A DNA stretch of 7,519 bases from CAYZXK01 sp964482395 (GTDB lineage Bacteria; Planctomycetota; Phycisphaerae; UBA1845; Fen-1342), in contig CAYZXK010000136.1 of assembly GCA_964482395.1 (NCBI GenBank), positions 1 through 7,519 on the forward strand, read 5' to 3'. How positions within the stretch are numbered: position 1 is the stretch's first letter; the number at the start of each line of letters is the position of its first letter. The notes beneath the pieces were generated by a model. The model worked only from the letters and a program-made list of their open reading frames with translations, did no database searches and had not been told where the DNA came from. Shown in pieces: positions 1-7,519 of the stretch. Both the position numbers and the translations under genes were made by a program.

Positions 1-2
1 GG

Positions 3-35
3 ATCATACGCGTGGTCGTGGGGTTGGCTGACTGA
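3..35 (+). CDS. Probable 3' end of an upstream gene (partial)
   Basis: The frame starting at base 3 reads IIRVVVGLAD and then meets TGA at 33-35. Eight of its ten codons end in G or C, as in the real genes here, whereas the frame starting at base 2 mostly ends in T and stops at 29-31. The stop overlaps the ribosome-binding site of the next gene, which is the usual arrangement inside an operon. Ten codons are too few to identify a family, so this is only a suggestion that the operon begins further left. Confidence 0.3.
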   Translation: MIRVVVGLAD

Positions 36-39
36 GGAG
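34..39 (+). promoter_or_regulatory. Ribosome-binding site of the small lipoprotein gene
   Basis: GAGGAG lies six bases before the ATG at 46, an ideal Shine-Dalgarno sequence and spacing. It decides the start: the reading frame is open back to base 1, but no other start in it has comparable support. The site overlaps the presumed stop codon of the preceding gene, which suggests coupled translation. Confidence 0.75.
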
Positions 40-45
40 CATCAA

Positions 46-342
46 ATGCGTGGTCCCGGAATGGTGTTGCTGGCGGTGGGCCTGCTGGCCGGAATGGCTG
101 GCTGTCTGACTTTGCCGGAGCGGGTGGAAGTCAACGTGGGCCAGGAGCGGCCGCCGCCGGTAGACAGCCGCAGGGTGCCTGAGCCCAGCACGCTGGCCGA
201 GGCGCGGGACGAACTGGTCAAAGCGTATCAGAATCTTCAATACCTCGAACGCGAGAACGCCCGACTGGCCGAGAAGGTCGCCAAGTACAAGCGCGAGAGG
301 GACGAATGCGAGCGACGCCTCGAGCGGCAGCGGGGTGATTAG
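46..342 (+). CDS. Small predicted lipoprotein with C-terminal coiled coil
   Basis: I do not recognise this 98-residue protein as a named family. Residues 1-19 look like a lipoprotein signal peptide: a short start with Arg2, a hydrophobic core (VLLAVGLLAGMA), then Gly19-Cys20. The sequence before Cys20 is M-A-G, so position -3 is Met rather than the usual Leu, a slightly non-canonical lipobox. Residues 21-48 are Pro-rich and probably extended (PPPVDSRRVPEPS). Residues 50-92 form a highly charged helix with an unbroken 3-4 hydrophobic spacing: L50, A53, L57, A60, L64, L67, N71, L74, V78, Y81, R85, C88, L92. This predicts a membrane-anchored coiled coil exposed to the periplasm or cell surface. 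The start is fixed by GAGGAG six bases upstream. addB follows after 38 bases with no visible terminator, so co-transcription is likely, but a functional link to DNA repair is not shown. Coding status is well supported; function is unknown. Confidence 0.75.
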   Translation: MRGPGMVLLAVGLLAGMAGCLTLPERVEVNVGQERPPPVDSRRVPEPSTLAEARDELVKAYQNLQYLERENARLAEKVAKYKRERDECERRLERQRGD

Positions 343-380
343 CGGCTGGCGGGGGATGTTGGTTCGCAACGAGCGGGCGG

Positions 381-3300
381 ATGAGCGTCAGGTTCGTACT
401 GGGCCGGGCGGGGGCGGGCAAGACCCGATATTGCCTGGATGCGGTTCTTTCTGAGCTGGCCGGCGACTGCCCGGCGGGCCGACTCATACTGCTGGTGCCC
501 GAACAGGCCACTTTCCAGATCGAGCGGGCCTTAGCTACTGGCACGCCGCGGGGCGGCTACTGGCAGGCAGAAGTGCTGAGTTTCTCCCGCCTGGCCCGGC
601 GGATTCTCGATCAGACCGGGCCGACGCCGGTCGTGGTGAGCACTCAAAGCCGAGTGGCGGCGTTGCGGCGGATGGTCGCTTGCGGGAGGGAACTGGAGGT
701 ATTAAGGCGGGCGGCTCAAAGTCAGGGTTTCTTCGTTCAGCTCTCGCGACTCATTGAGGAACTGCTCCGGGAGGAGGTTGCTCCGGAGACGCTGGCGGCG
801 CTCGGGCAGGGGCTGGGGCAGTCCGACTCGGGGCAGAAGTTGTGCGAGATTGCCCGATTGTACGGCGATTACCTGAGCTGGCTGGGGCCGGGCCGGATTG
901 ACATGGCGGCTCGGCTGACACTGCTGCGGGAACGACTTGCGCAGTGCGGCTGGCTGACGGAGGCGAAAGTCTGGGTCGATGGTTTCGCGAGCTTTACGCG
1001 GCAAGAGTTGCATACGCTGGTCGAGCTGGCCCGTCGGGCGCGGGAGCTGACCATCGCGCTACTGGTCGATCCGCTGGCCCCGGCCGTGCGGAACCCGCGG
1101 CAGCCGCCCGACCCGCTGGGGCTTTTCTATCGGACCGAGCTGACCTATCAGCGCTTGCTGGATCTGTTTGCGCAGGCCGGCGTCGAGGTCGCCCCGCCGA
1201 TCCACCTTCGGCCGAGTCCGCTGCCGCGCTTCGCCGGTGCTCCGGGGCTGGCCGGATTGGAGGCCGCTCTGGCCACGCCTGGCGGCCCGGAGCCGGAAGT
1301 ATCAGTTGAGAACTTGCCGGGATCCCAGAGGCCGGGGCCGCAGTGCCGGCCTGGGGGTCAGGCGGCACAAACGACCGCCGGTTCCACGGGGGCGCACGGC
1401 CCGGCAGCCCTGCGGGTCGAGGACCGGTGGTTCGGGCCGGGGGGAGGACCGCGCGACGGGGCGAGCGAGATCCGCCTGGTGGAATGCGCTACTCATCGGG
1501 ACGAACTGCGGGCCGCAGCTCGCTGGATTCGCGCGATGGTTGCCGACTCGCGGGGTCGGCTGCGGTTTCGCGACTTTGCGGTGATCGCGCGGGATTTGGC
1601 GCCGTTTGCTCATTTGGCCGGGGAAGTGTTCGCCGAGTATGAGATACCCTATTTCCTGGATCGTCGTCGCCCGCTGCGGGGTCATCCGCTGAGTCGGCTG
1701 CTTCGGGGGCTGTTGGATGCGGCCGGGTCGGACTTCGCGGTCCGCCCGATGTTACGACTACTGCGGACCGGGTTGTTGCCGCTGAGCGTGGATCAGGCCG
1801 AGCAGCTTGAGAATCTGCTGGTCCGATACTGTGTGGTCGGGCAGGAAAGCTGGCAGCGGCCGACCTGGGAGCTGGAAGATGGGGTCTGGGGTGCGGCGGA
1901 GACCCTCGCGCCGCAGCGTAAGCGGATTGTGAAGGCGCTGGAGCCGGTGGTGGTTTTGGTCAGGGGGGGCAGTGCCGACGGGGCGACATGGGCGAGGACC
2001 TTGTACGGGGCACTCACCGGGTTGGAGGTGGATCGGCGGGTCCGCGAGTGGGTGCAGTCGGCTCGTGCCCGGCGCCGGTGGGAAAGTGCTGAGACCTATC
2101 GTCTGGCCTGGTCCGGCCTGTGCCAGGTGCTTGAGGACTTGCATGATGTGCTGGGCGACACGCCGCTGTCGGTCGGCCAGGTGGCTGCCATCGTGGGCTC
2201 GGCCTGTGATGAGCTGACGCTGGGGCTGGCTCCGCCGACCGTTGATCAGGTTCTTCTGACCGGTATCGAGCGTAGCCGGCATCCGGACATACGGCATGCC
2301 TGGGTGCTGGCGTTCAACGAGGGGGTGTTTCCGGCTCGTCCCCCGACGGAGGTGCTTCTGAGCGATGCCGAGCGTCGGTCTCTGTGCCAGGCCGGGCTGT
2401 CGGTCGGGGCATCGCGGCGAGAAGACGTTTTCTACGAGCGGCTGTTGGCTTATATCGCTTTTACCCGTCCGTCGGCGAGCCTGACGATCAGCTACGCCAC
2501 GGTCGGCGACGACGGGCAGGAGCTGCTGCCCTCGCCGCTGCTGGCCGAGGTGAGGCGTGCTCTGCCCGCCTTGCGGGCGACTCGGCTGTCGGATGACGAG
2601 CCGCCGGTGAATCTGAATGAGCTGGCCACCGGATACCTGGGCGGGCTGCAAGAGCGGCCGGGAACACGGGAGCATGAGCGGTACCGGCGGCTGTGCGAGG
2701 AAGTGGGGCGAGTGCCGTCCCTGGGGCGGCGTCTGGATCGGATGCTGCGTGGGGTCCATTATCGGAACGTTCCGGGGGACGTGGGGAACTACGGGGGGCC
2801 GCGGTCGGGATGCGCGGAAGGGGTCTGGGACGGCACGCCGTCCGAGGTCGAGACTTATGTGGACTGTCCGTTCAAGCACTTCGCCAAGTTCGGGTTGAAG
2901 CTGGAGGCGGCGGCTGGGCCGTCGCCGCTGGAACTGGAGCTGGGGCGGACGGCACATGAGATTCTCGCGGGGGTTACCGAGCGGGCGATTCGGGCAGCAG
3001 TCAGCGTTCGCGATTTGCCAGATCAGCAGTGGCAGGAATGGCTGGAGGCGGAGGTCGCCGCCTGTCGGGAGCGCCAGCCGCCGGATCAACCTAAGCGCCG
3101 GCCAGACCTGGTTTTCATGCGAGAGCTGCTGGGCCGGTTCCTGAGCGAGGTTATCGGAGCGCACGCGGCACGCTGGCGACGCGGGCAGTTCCAGCCGCTG
3201 TACTGCGAGCGGGGTTTCCGGCCGGAGGCTGGGCGGGGTCAGTTGGGGGCGGTCGAGTTGAGCTTGCCGGACGGAAGGCGTTTTTGGCTGCGCGGCAAAA

Positions 3301-3947
3301 TCGACCGGGTGGATGTCTGCGAGCAGGGCGATCAGAAGCTGCTGCTGGTTTACGATTACAAGAGCGGCAAAGTCGAGGGGATGAAGGCCGAGTACCTGAC
3401 CGGTACACGGTTGCAACTATTCACCTACCTGCTGGCGCTGTGGAGGGCTATGGAAGGGGCGGGAAGCTGGCGACCGGCGGGGGTTCTGGCGGCCCCGCTT
3501 TTCCCCAACTTTGACGTGCTGAATTCGGCCTATGCCGCGACGGCGCCGCCGGCCGAGCAGACCATGTACCTGTACCGTCCACGCGGGCTGGTGGAGGAAG
3601 TCGCCGCCCGACTGCTGGATGGGCAGCTTGGTCGTCACCCTTCGCCGGTGGCACAGCTCCAGTTGAATCGGGACGGCAGTTTCAATCGGCGCTCCGATGT
3701 CTGCTCCGACCAGGAAATGGAGCGGCGACTGGAACTGGTAGAGCGCACGCTGCAAATGGCAGTCGAGGGAATCGTCGAGGGGCGGATCCCCGTGGCCCCG
3801 CTGCTGGAGAAACGCCGGCTGGCATGCTGCTACTGCGAGTATCAGACCGTGTGCCGGTACGATCCGGCCTACAACCGGGCGCGGCGGGCCGAAAGCGTGT
3901 TGCCGAAGCTGGCCGACGGCCAAACGACTGAGGGGGAAGAGGCATGA
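381..3947 (+). CDS. addB: AddB, nuclease/Fe-S subunit of the AddAB helicase-nuclease
   Basis: AddB pairs with AddA to resect double-strand breaks. In studied enzymes it cuts the 5'-ended strand, helps read Chi and does not act as the helicase motor. The 1188 residues match the usual length (about 1160-1190). In order: a P-loop GRAGAGKT at residues 8-15; the AddB signature LVPEQATF near 38-45; IPYFLD at 422-427; NEGVFP at 646-651; a motif VI remnant (YIAFTR, 691-696). The C-terminal RecB-type nuclease shows G855/H859, GKID with D975, D992-Y-K994, and Q1012...Y1016. The four Fe-S ligands are C829 before the nuclease and C1149, C1152, C1158 after it, with spacing like that described for Bacillus subtilis AddB. 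An additional Cys1150 sits inside that motif. Residues about 300-362 are a Gly/Pro/Gln-rich linker. The ATG at 381 is chosen because the P-loop must follow closely and no other start lies in frame back to the stop at 336-338; its Shine-Dalgarno is poor. It overlaps addA by four bases. Confidence 0.96.
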   Translation: MSVRFVLGRAGAGKTRYCLDAVLSELAGDCPAGRLILLVPEQATFQIERALATGTPRGGYWQAEVLSFSRLARRILDQTGPTPVVVSTQSRVAALRRMVACGRELEVLRRAAQSQGFFVQLSRLIEELLREEVAPETLAALGQGLGQSDSGQKLCEIARLYGDYLSWLGPGRIDMAARLTLLRERLAQCGWLTEAKVWVDGFASFTRQELHTLVELARRARELTIALLVDPLAPAVRNPRQPPDPLGLFYRTELTYQRLLDLFAQAGVEVAPPIHLRPSPLPRFAGAPGLAGLEAALATPGGPEPEVSVENLPGSQRPGPQCRPGGQAAQTTAGSTGAHGPAALRVEDRWFGPGGGPRDGASEIRLVECATHRDELRAAARWIRAMVADSRGRLRFRDFAVIARDLAPFAHLAGEVFAEYEIPYFLDRRRPLRGHPLSRLLRGLLDAAGSDFAVRPMLRLLRTGLLPLSVDQAEQLENLLVRYCVVGQESWQRPTWELEDGVWGAAETLAPQRKRIVKALEPVVVLVRGGSADGATWARTLYGALTGLEVDRRVREWVQSARARRRWESAETYRLAWSGLCQVLEDLHDVLGDTPLSVGQVAAIVGSACDELTLGLAPPTVDQVLLTGIERSRHPDIRHAWVLAFNEGVFPARPPTEVLLSDAERRSLCQAGLSVGASRREDVFYERLLAYIAFTRPSASLTISYATVGDDGQELLPSPLLAEVRRALPALRATRLSDDEPPVNLNELATGYLGGLQERPGTREHERYRRLCEEVGRVPSLGRRLDRMLRGVHYRNVPGDVGNYGGPRSGCAEGVWDGTPSEVETYVDCPFKHFAKFGLKLEAAAGPSPLELELGRTAHEILAGVTERAIRAAVSVRDLPDQQWQEWLEAEVAACRERQPPDQPKRRPDLVFMRELLGRFLSEVIGAHAARWRRGQFQPLYCERGFRPEAGRGQLGAVELSLPDGRRFWLRGKIDRVDVCEQGDQKLLLVYDYKSGKVEGMKAEYLTGTRLQLFTYLLALWRAMEGAGSWRPAGVLAAPLFPNFDVLNSAYAATAPPAEQTMYLYRPRGLVEEVAARLLDGQLGRHPSPVAQLQLNRDGSFNRRSDVCSDQEMERRLELVERTLQMAVEGIVEGRIPVAPLLEKRRLACCYCEYQTVCRYDPAYNRARRAESVLPKLADGQTTEGEEA

Positions 3948-3949
3948 TG
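3931..3949 (+). promoter_or_regulatory. addA ribosome-binding site and tandem ATGATG start overlapping the addB stop
   Basis: A purine-rich stretch, AGGGGGAAGAGG at 3931-3942, lies within the last addB codons. It is followed by ATGATG at 3944-3949. The first ATG shares bases with the addB stop TGA (3945-3947), giving the ATGA overlap typical of translational coupling. Both ATGs are in the addA frame, so the product begins either MMLTP or MLTP. The GGGGG core is 7 bases from the first ATG and 10 from the second, so spacing favours the first slightly. Confidence 0.7.
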
Positions 3950-6900
3950 CTTACTCCTGCCCAGCAGGCGGTTGTCGAGCACCGGGGCTGCAATTTGCTG
4001 GTGACGGCTTCGGCGGGGGCCGGCAAGACCGAAGTGCTGGTTCGGCGTTGCCTGTCGCTGATCGCCGACCCTCAGCAGCCCTGCACGATCGACCGGCTGC
4101 TGGTGGTGACCTTCACCCGGCTGGCGGCCGCGGAGTTGCGAGTCCGGCTGGGTCGCATGCTCCGAGAGGCGGCCGAGCGGGCTCCGTCGGCCGAGCTGGT
4201 CCGGCATCTGCGCATGCAGGAGCGACTGATAGACGCGGCCGACATCGGCACCATCGACGCCTGGTGCGGTCGGATCGTACGCGAGCACTTCGCCCAGGCC
4301 GGCGTCGACCCTGGCTTTTCCGTGCTGAGCGAGCCGGACGCCCGGGTGCTGCGGCAAGCAGTCTTGGATGATTTGCTGAACGAGGTCTACCGCGGCGAAC
4401 AGCCGCTGTGCGAACGGGCCCGGGCGTGGATAGCACGGGCCGGCCGGACGGATGACAGCTTCCTGCGCCAACTTATCCAGCAGCTCAACCTGTTCCGCGA
4501 GCATCTGGTAAACCCGCACGAGTGGTTTGAGCGACAGCGGCTGGCCGGGCAGAGCGAATCGCCCGAGCGGATCCTGGCCGGCGCTCTGGCTGAGGAATGC
4601 GCGTTTCAGTACCGGCAGCTCAGCACGCGCCTGGCGGAGTTGCCGGAAGAGGCGGCGGCGGCGCTGCGACCCTACTGCGAACAGTTGGCCCGCTGGCGGG
4701 AACGTCTGAACCGGCCAGAGGAGCTGATGGCGGTCGTGAGTGAGGTGGCCGATTTCAGTGTTCCGGCTCCCGGCCCGGGAGGCGAAAGTGAATTCGCGTC
4801 GGCGATGGTCAATGAGGTGCGCGAGCGCTGGCTGAAGGGGCGGCTCCAGAAGACCTGGTCGCCGGATACGATCGCGTCGGTCCTGGAGGACGCGCCGCGG
4901 ATGGTCGGTCTGGTTGAGACCTTGCTCGACCTGGAGGAGCGTTACCAGCAGATGCTAATGGCGGCCAAGCATGAGCGGGCCAGCTATGAGTTTGGCGACG
5001 TCTTGCGAATGGCCCTGGATTTGCTGGGCCGGCCGGCGGGCGGGCAGCGGCGCCAGCCGACGCCGATCGCCGAGGGGTTGCAAGAGCGATACGAGCACAT
5101 CCTGGTCGATGAGTATCAGGACACCAGCCCGGTGCAGGTGGAAATTCTGCGGCTGGTCACGCGGCAGGAGCGGGGACGGTCCAATCGGTTCATGGTCGGC
5201 GACGTCAAGCAGAGCATTTACGGCTTCCGCCAGGCTGAGCCGCGGCTGCTGACCGAGCTGGCCGCGGACCTGGAAGCGGGGCGGCAGGAGGGGCGAGTCG
5301 CGTGTCTGTCGGACAATTTTCGGAGCCATCCCCGGCTGCTGGCTGCTTTGAACGAGCTTTTCGCCCGGCTGTTCGACCCGGCTCTGGGCGGCACGGAGTA
5401 CGGGCCAAACCAGTGGCTGGGGCCCGGCCGTCAGGAACGCGAAATCGCCAATCCGGGCCTGGATGACCGGCCCCGGGTCGAGGTTCATGTGGTTGAGCAG
5501 CAACGGACCGGTCGGTCGGAGGCGGACGAGGATGAGGTTTGGGAGGTCGAACTCATCGAGCGTGAGGCTCAGCTTGTGGCTGACCAGATCCACGCCCTGC
5601 TGAAGGCCGAGGTCCGGATTCCCCAGGCGACGTCCGACGACCGGCTGGAGCTTCGTCCGCTGCGTCTGGGGGACATGGTTGTCCTGCTGCGGTCCGCAGC
5701 GGGCAATGCGCCGGCGGTAGCCCGGATTCTGCGCGACAACGGCATCGCCTGCCTGGCCGGGGGGCGCGAGTCGATGCTCGAGACAGTCGAGGTGCGGGAG
5801 GTATGCAACCTGCTCAGGCTGCTGGTCAACCGGCGGCAGGATGTCCCGTTGGCCGCCTACCTGCGCGGGCCGCTGGTGGGGCTGAGCGAGGCGGAACTGC
5901 TGGAAATACGCAGGGCGCCGGAGGCGGATTCCGCGACCTTCTATCAGGCAGTCGATTATTACCGTCGAGCCGGCCGCCCCGGGCCCCTGGCGGCCAAGCT
6001 GGACTCGGCGATGAGGCGGTTGGAAGCCTGGTCGGTGGCGGGACGCGAAGAGGAATTACCGACGCTGCTGCGGCGGATTCTCCAGGAGGAGGACTACGCG
6101 CTCTGGGCTCGGGCCCTGAAGGGCGGTTTGCAACGGGTGGCCATGTTGCGCTCGCTGCAAAACCTGGCCGAGCAGTTCGCCGCCACCGGTCAGGGCGGCT
6201 TGGACGAATTCGTAGCCTACCTGGACCTGCTGGCCCGGGAGGAGGTCGAGCCGGCCTCGCTGGCGGCTGGACAAGAGAACGTGGTTCGGATCATGACCAT
6301 CCACGCGGCCAAGGGCCTGGAGTTCCCGGTGGTCTTCCTGCTGGGGACCGGAGGGGGATTCAACACCGGCCGACAGAATTCCGCGCTGCAATGCGATGAG
6401 CGGTTGGGGTTGGGGCTGCGCTTCGCCGATTATTCGGCCCGCCGAAAGCTGCTCAGCGCTTCGCACCCGGTGATCGCGCGTCAGGTGGCCCTGCGCGAAC
6501 TCGAAGAGGAACTCCGGTTGCTGTACGTGGCCGCCACCCGGGCCCGCGAGCGGCTCATCATCGTCGGGCACGCCCCGGCCGGCAGGTGGGAGGAGCAGCA
6601 GGAGTTGCACGGCGAGCCGCGGTCGGTGCCCCCCCTGGTTTCGCGCATGACCGTTGTCAGTCGCCTGGAGTGGATTCTGATGGCGGCCGCGGGGTGCCCG
6701 GGTCGTCATCAGAAGCCGCCTCTGCTGGATGTGGTCACTCACCGTCCGAAGGACATTCGGGTGGTGTTGCCGGGCCAGAGCGTCAAGGGGCCTGCGGAGT
6801 CCTCATTTGTCTGGCAGGCGGAAGACGAGGCCTGGGTAGCCCGGGGGCGAAGGCTGCTGACCGCGGAGGTGGACCTGGGGCTGGCGGAACTGCCCGCCGC

Positions 6901-7519
6901 CCTCTCGGTCAGCGCTATCAAGGATATTGCGCTCCGCGAGCAGATCGAAAATCACCCGATGACCGTCGACCGGGCGGTCCTGCCGCTGGCTACTCCGCGG
7001 TTCGCGGCGACTGCGGAGGACGGTCGCGAATTGGGGCTGGCCTGTCATCGCTTCCTGAAAATGGCCGACTTCAAACGACTGGGCTCGATCGAGGAAGTCG
7101 AGGCCCAGGTGTCGGAGCTGGTCGCAGCGGGGCGGCTCTCATCAGAGCAGGCCGCTTTGCTGCCGCGTGAGGACCTGGCTTGGCTGGGCGGCAGTGAGTT
7201 GGGGATGCTTCTAGGGCGATACGCCGATCGATTACGCCGCGAGTTGCCGTTCGTGTATGCGCTGCCGCTGGGTGATACCGGCGAGCGGACGATGGTGCGT
7301 GGCATCATGGACTGCGTGTTTGACACCCCCGAGGGCCTGATCGTCATTGACTTCAAGACCGATCGGCCCGGAGACCCGCGCGACTGGGAACTGCGCCTGG
7401 CCGGCTACCGGATGCAGCTACAGCTTTATGGCTTGGCCGCGGAGGCGGTTCTGGCCCGCCCGGTGCGGCGTGCCGTTCTGGTGTTCTTGCAGGCCCGGCA
7501 GACCGAGGATGTGCTGGTG
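3944..7519 (+). CDS. addA: AddA, helicase-nuclease subunit of AddAB (3' end outside the window)
   Basis: AddA is the ATP-driven 3'-5' helicase of the complex and carries a nuclease that cuts the 3'-ended strand; it acts on broken DNA ends in the cytoplasm before RecA loading. The frame is open for 1192 codons to the window edge. All superfamily 1A motifs are visible: Q motif TPAQQAVV (4-11); motif I ASAGAGKT (22-29, K28); Ia VVTFTRLAAAEL (54-65); II VDEYQDTSP (388-396); III VGDVKQSIYGFR (418-429); IV LSDNFRS (455-461); V MTIHAAKGLEF (784-794); VI LRLLYVAATRARERL (857-871). LSVSAIK at 987-993 precedes the nuclease, where G1031/H1035, D1123 in GIMD, D1136-F-K1138-T-D, and Y1155..Q1158...Y1162 are the expected catalytic and supporting residues. 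By comparison with Bacillus subtilis AddA (about 1230 residues, roughly 60 after the catalytic Asp), the missing tail should be short. Nothing looks broken. PcrA/UvrD or RecB are excluded by the C-terminal nuclease and by the adjacent addB. Confidence 0.96.
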   Translation, partial: MMLTPAQQAVVEHRGCNLLVTASAGAGKTEVLVRRCLSLIADPQQPCTIDRLLVVTFTRLAAAELRVRLGRMLREAAERAPSAELVRHLRMQERLIDAADIGTIDAWCGRIVREHFAQAGVDPGFSVLSEPDARVLRQAVLDDLLNEVYRGEQPLCERARAWIARAGRTDDSFLRQLIQQLNLFREHLVNPHEWFERQRLAGQSESPERILAGALAEECAFQYRQLSTRLAELPEEAAAALRPYCEQLARWRERLNRPEELMAVVSEVADFSVPAPGPGGESEFASAMVNEVRERWLKGRLQKTWSPDTIASVLEDAPRMVGLVETLLDLEERYQQMLMAAKHERASYEFGDVLRMALDLLGRPAGGQRRQPTPIAEGLQERYEHILVDEYQDTSPVQVEILRLVTRQERGRSNRFMVGDVKQSIYGFRQAEPRLLTELAADLEAGRQEGRVACLSDNFRSHPRLLAALNELFARLFDPALGGTEYGPNQWLGPGRQEREIANPGLDDRPRVEVHVVEQQRTGRSEADEDEVWEVELIEREAQLVADQIHALLKAEVRIPQATSDDRLELRPLRLGDMVVLLRSAAGNAPAVARILRDNGIACLAGGRESMLETVEVREVCNLLRLLVNRRQDVPLAAYLRGPLVGLSEAELLEIRRAPEADSATFYQAVDYYRRAGRPGPLAAKLDSAMRRLEAWSVAGREEELPTLLRRILQEEDYALWARALKGGLQRVAMLRSLQNLAEQFAATGQGGLDEFVAYLDLLAREEVEPASLAAGQENVVRIMTIHAAKGLEFPVVFLLGTGGGFNTGRQNSALQCDERLGLGLRFADYSARRKLLSASHPVIARQVALRELEEELRLLYVAATRARERLIIVGHAPAGRWEEQQELHGEPRSVPPLVSRMTVVSRLEWILMAAAGCPGRHQKPPLLDVVTHRPKDIRVVLPGQSVKGPAESSFVWQAEDEAWVARGRRLLTAEVDLGLAELPAALSVSAIKDIALREQIENHPMTVDRAVLPLATPRFAATAEDGRELGLACHRFLKMADFKRLGSIEEVEAQVSELVAAGRLSSEQAALLPREDLAWLGGSELGMLLGRYADRLRRELPFVYALPLGDTGERTMVRGIMDCVFDTPEGLIVIDFKTDRPGDPRDWELRLAGYRMQLQLYGLAAEAVLARPVRRAVLVFLQARQTEDVLV

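Noticed and set aside
343..380. A possible terminator or promoter between the lipoprotein gene and addB
   Set aside because: The 38 bases show no inverted repeat followed by T residues and no convincing -35/-10 pair.
356..454. A 32-codon frame starting at ATG 356 and overlapping the addB start, as a possible leader peptide
   Set aside because: It has no properly spaced Shine-Dalgarno (only a run of G directly against the ATG), its sequence is Gly/Arg-rich and most of it runs through the conserved addB P-loop codons in another frame.
1758..3416. A 552-codon open frame on the minus strand inside addB, with further minus-strand frames at 1302-1685 and 3417-3923
   Set aside because: They are in exact codon register with addB, so each antisense codon is the complement of a sense codon. 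Antisense stops would need TTA, CTA or TCA in addB, which are rare in this GC-rich gene; a CTA near 3417 is what separates two of them. The translations are Pro/Gln/Arg-rich without recognisable motifs.
3869..4519. A 216-codon minus-strand open frame across the addB/addA junction
   Set aside because: It lies in the complementary codon register of addA and opposes the conserved Walker A and motif Ia region. It has no start context or family resemblance that would support a gene.
5803..6399. Plus-strand open frames within addA (5803-6399 and 6586-7170)
   Set aside because: Both are out of frame with addA, whose conserved motifs V and VI and the nuclease lead-in occupy these bases. Their translations are Gly/Ala/Arg-rich, typical of off-frame GC-rich DNA.
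1..7519. Chi-like sites such as AGCGG (the Bacillus subtilis Chi) scattered through the window
   Set aside because: A five-base GC-rich word is expected often by chance here, and the Chi of this organism is unknown, so no inference can be drawn from one window.

Overview
The window is GC-rich bacterial DNA with every supported gene on the + strand. It holds one small lipoprotein gene followed by the two subunit genes of an AddAB-type helicase-nuclease, with only a 38-base gap and then an ATGA overlap between them. The organism cannot be named with certainty. The high GC, a weak ribosome-binding site at addB, and the style of the AddA/AddB proteins (for example the PSEVETYVDCPFKHFAKFGL stretch) are compatible with a Planctomycetota-like or other deep-branching GC-rich lineage; this is an impression, not a demonstrated assignment.

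Layout: bases 1-35 probably hold the last codons of an upstream gene. Bases 46-342 encode a 98-residue predicted lipoprotein with a long C-terminal coiled coil. Bases 381-3947 encode AddB (1188 residues), complete, with its N-terminal P-loop, degenerate helicase core, RecB-type nuclease site and four iron-sulfur ligands. Bases 3944-7519 encode AddA, open to the right edge (1192 codons seen). It has all the UvrD-type helicase motifs and the C-terminal nuclease motifs, and judged by the family only a short tail should be missing.

How the genes work together: AddA (3'-5' helicase motor plus nuclease) and AddB (nuclease plus Fe-S clamp and, in characterised enzymes, the Chi-recognising subunit) form a heterodimer that resects double-strand DNA ends and loads RecA for recombinational repair. 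The overlapping stop and start codons fit coupled synthesis of a 1:1 complex. The small lipoprotein has no known link with this enzyme; its position may reflect only operon packing.

I see no RNA gene, mobile element, CRISPR array, tandem repeat or clear terminator. The window looks like an ordinary housekeeping recombination locus. The points worth a second look are modest: the unexplained coiled-coil lipoprotein, a low-complexity linker inside AddB, an additional cysteine in the Fe-S cluster motif, and the tandem ATGATG start of addA.
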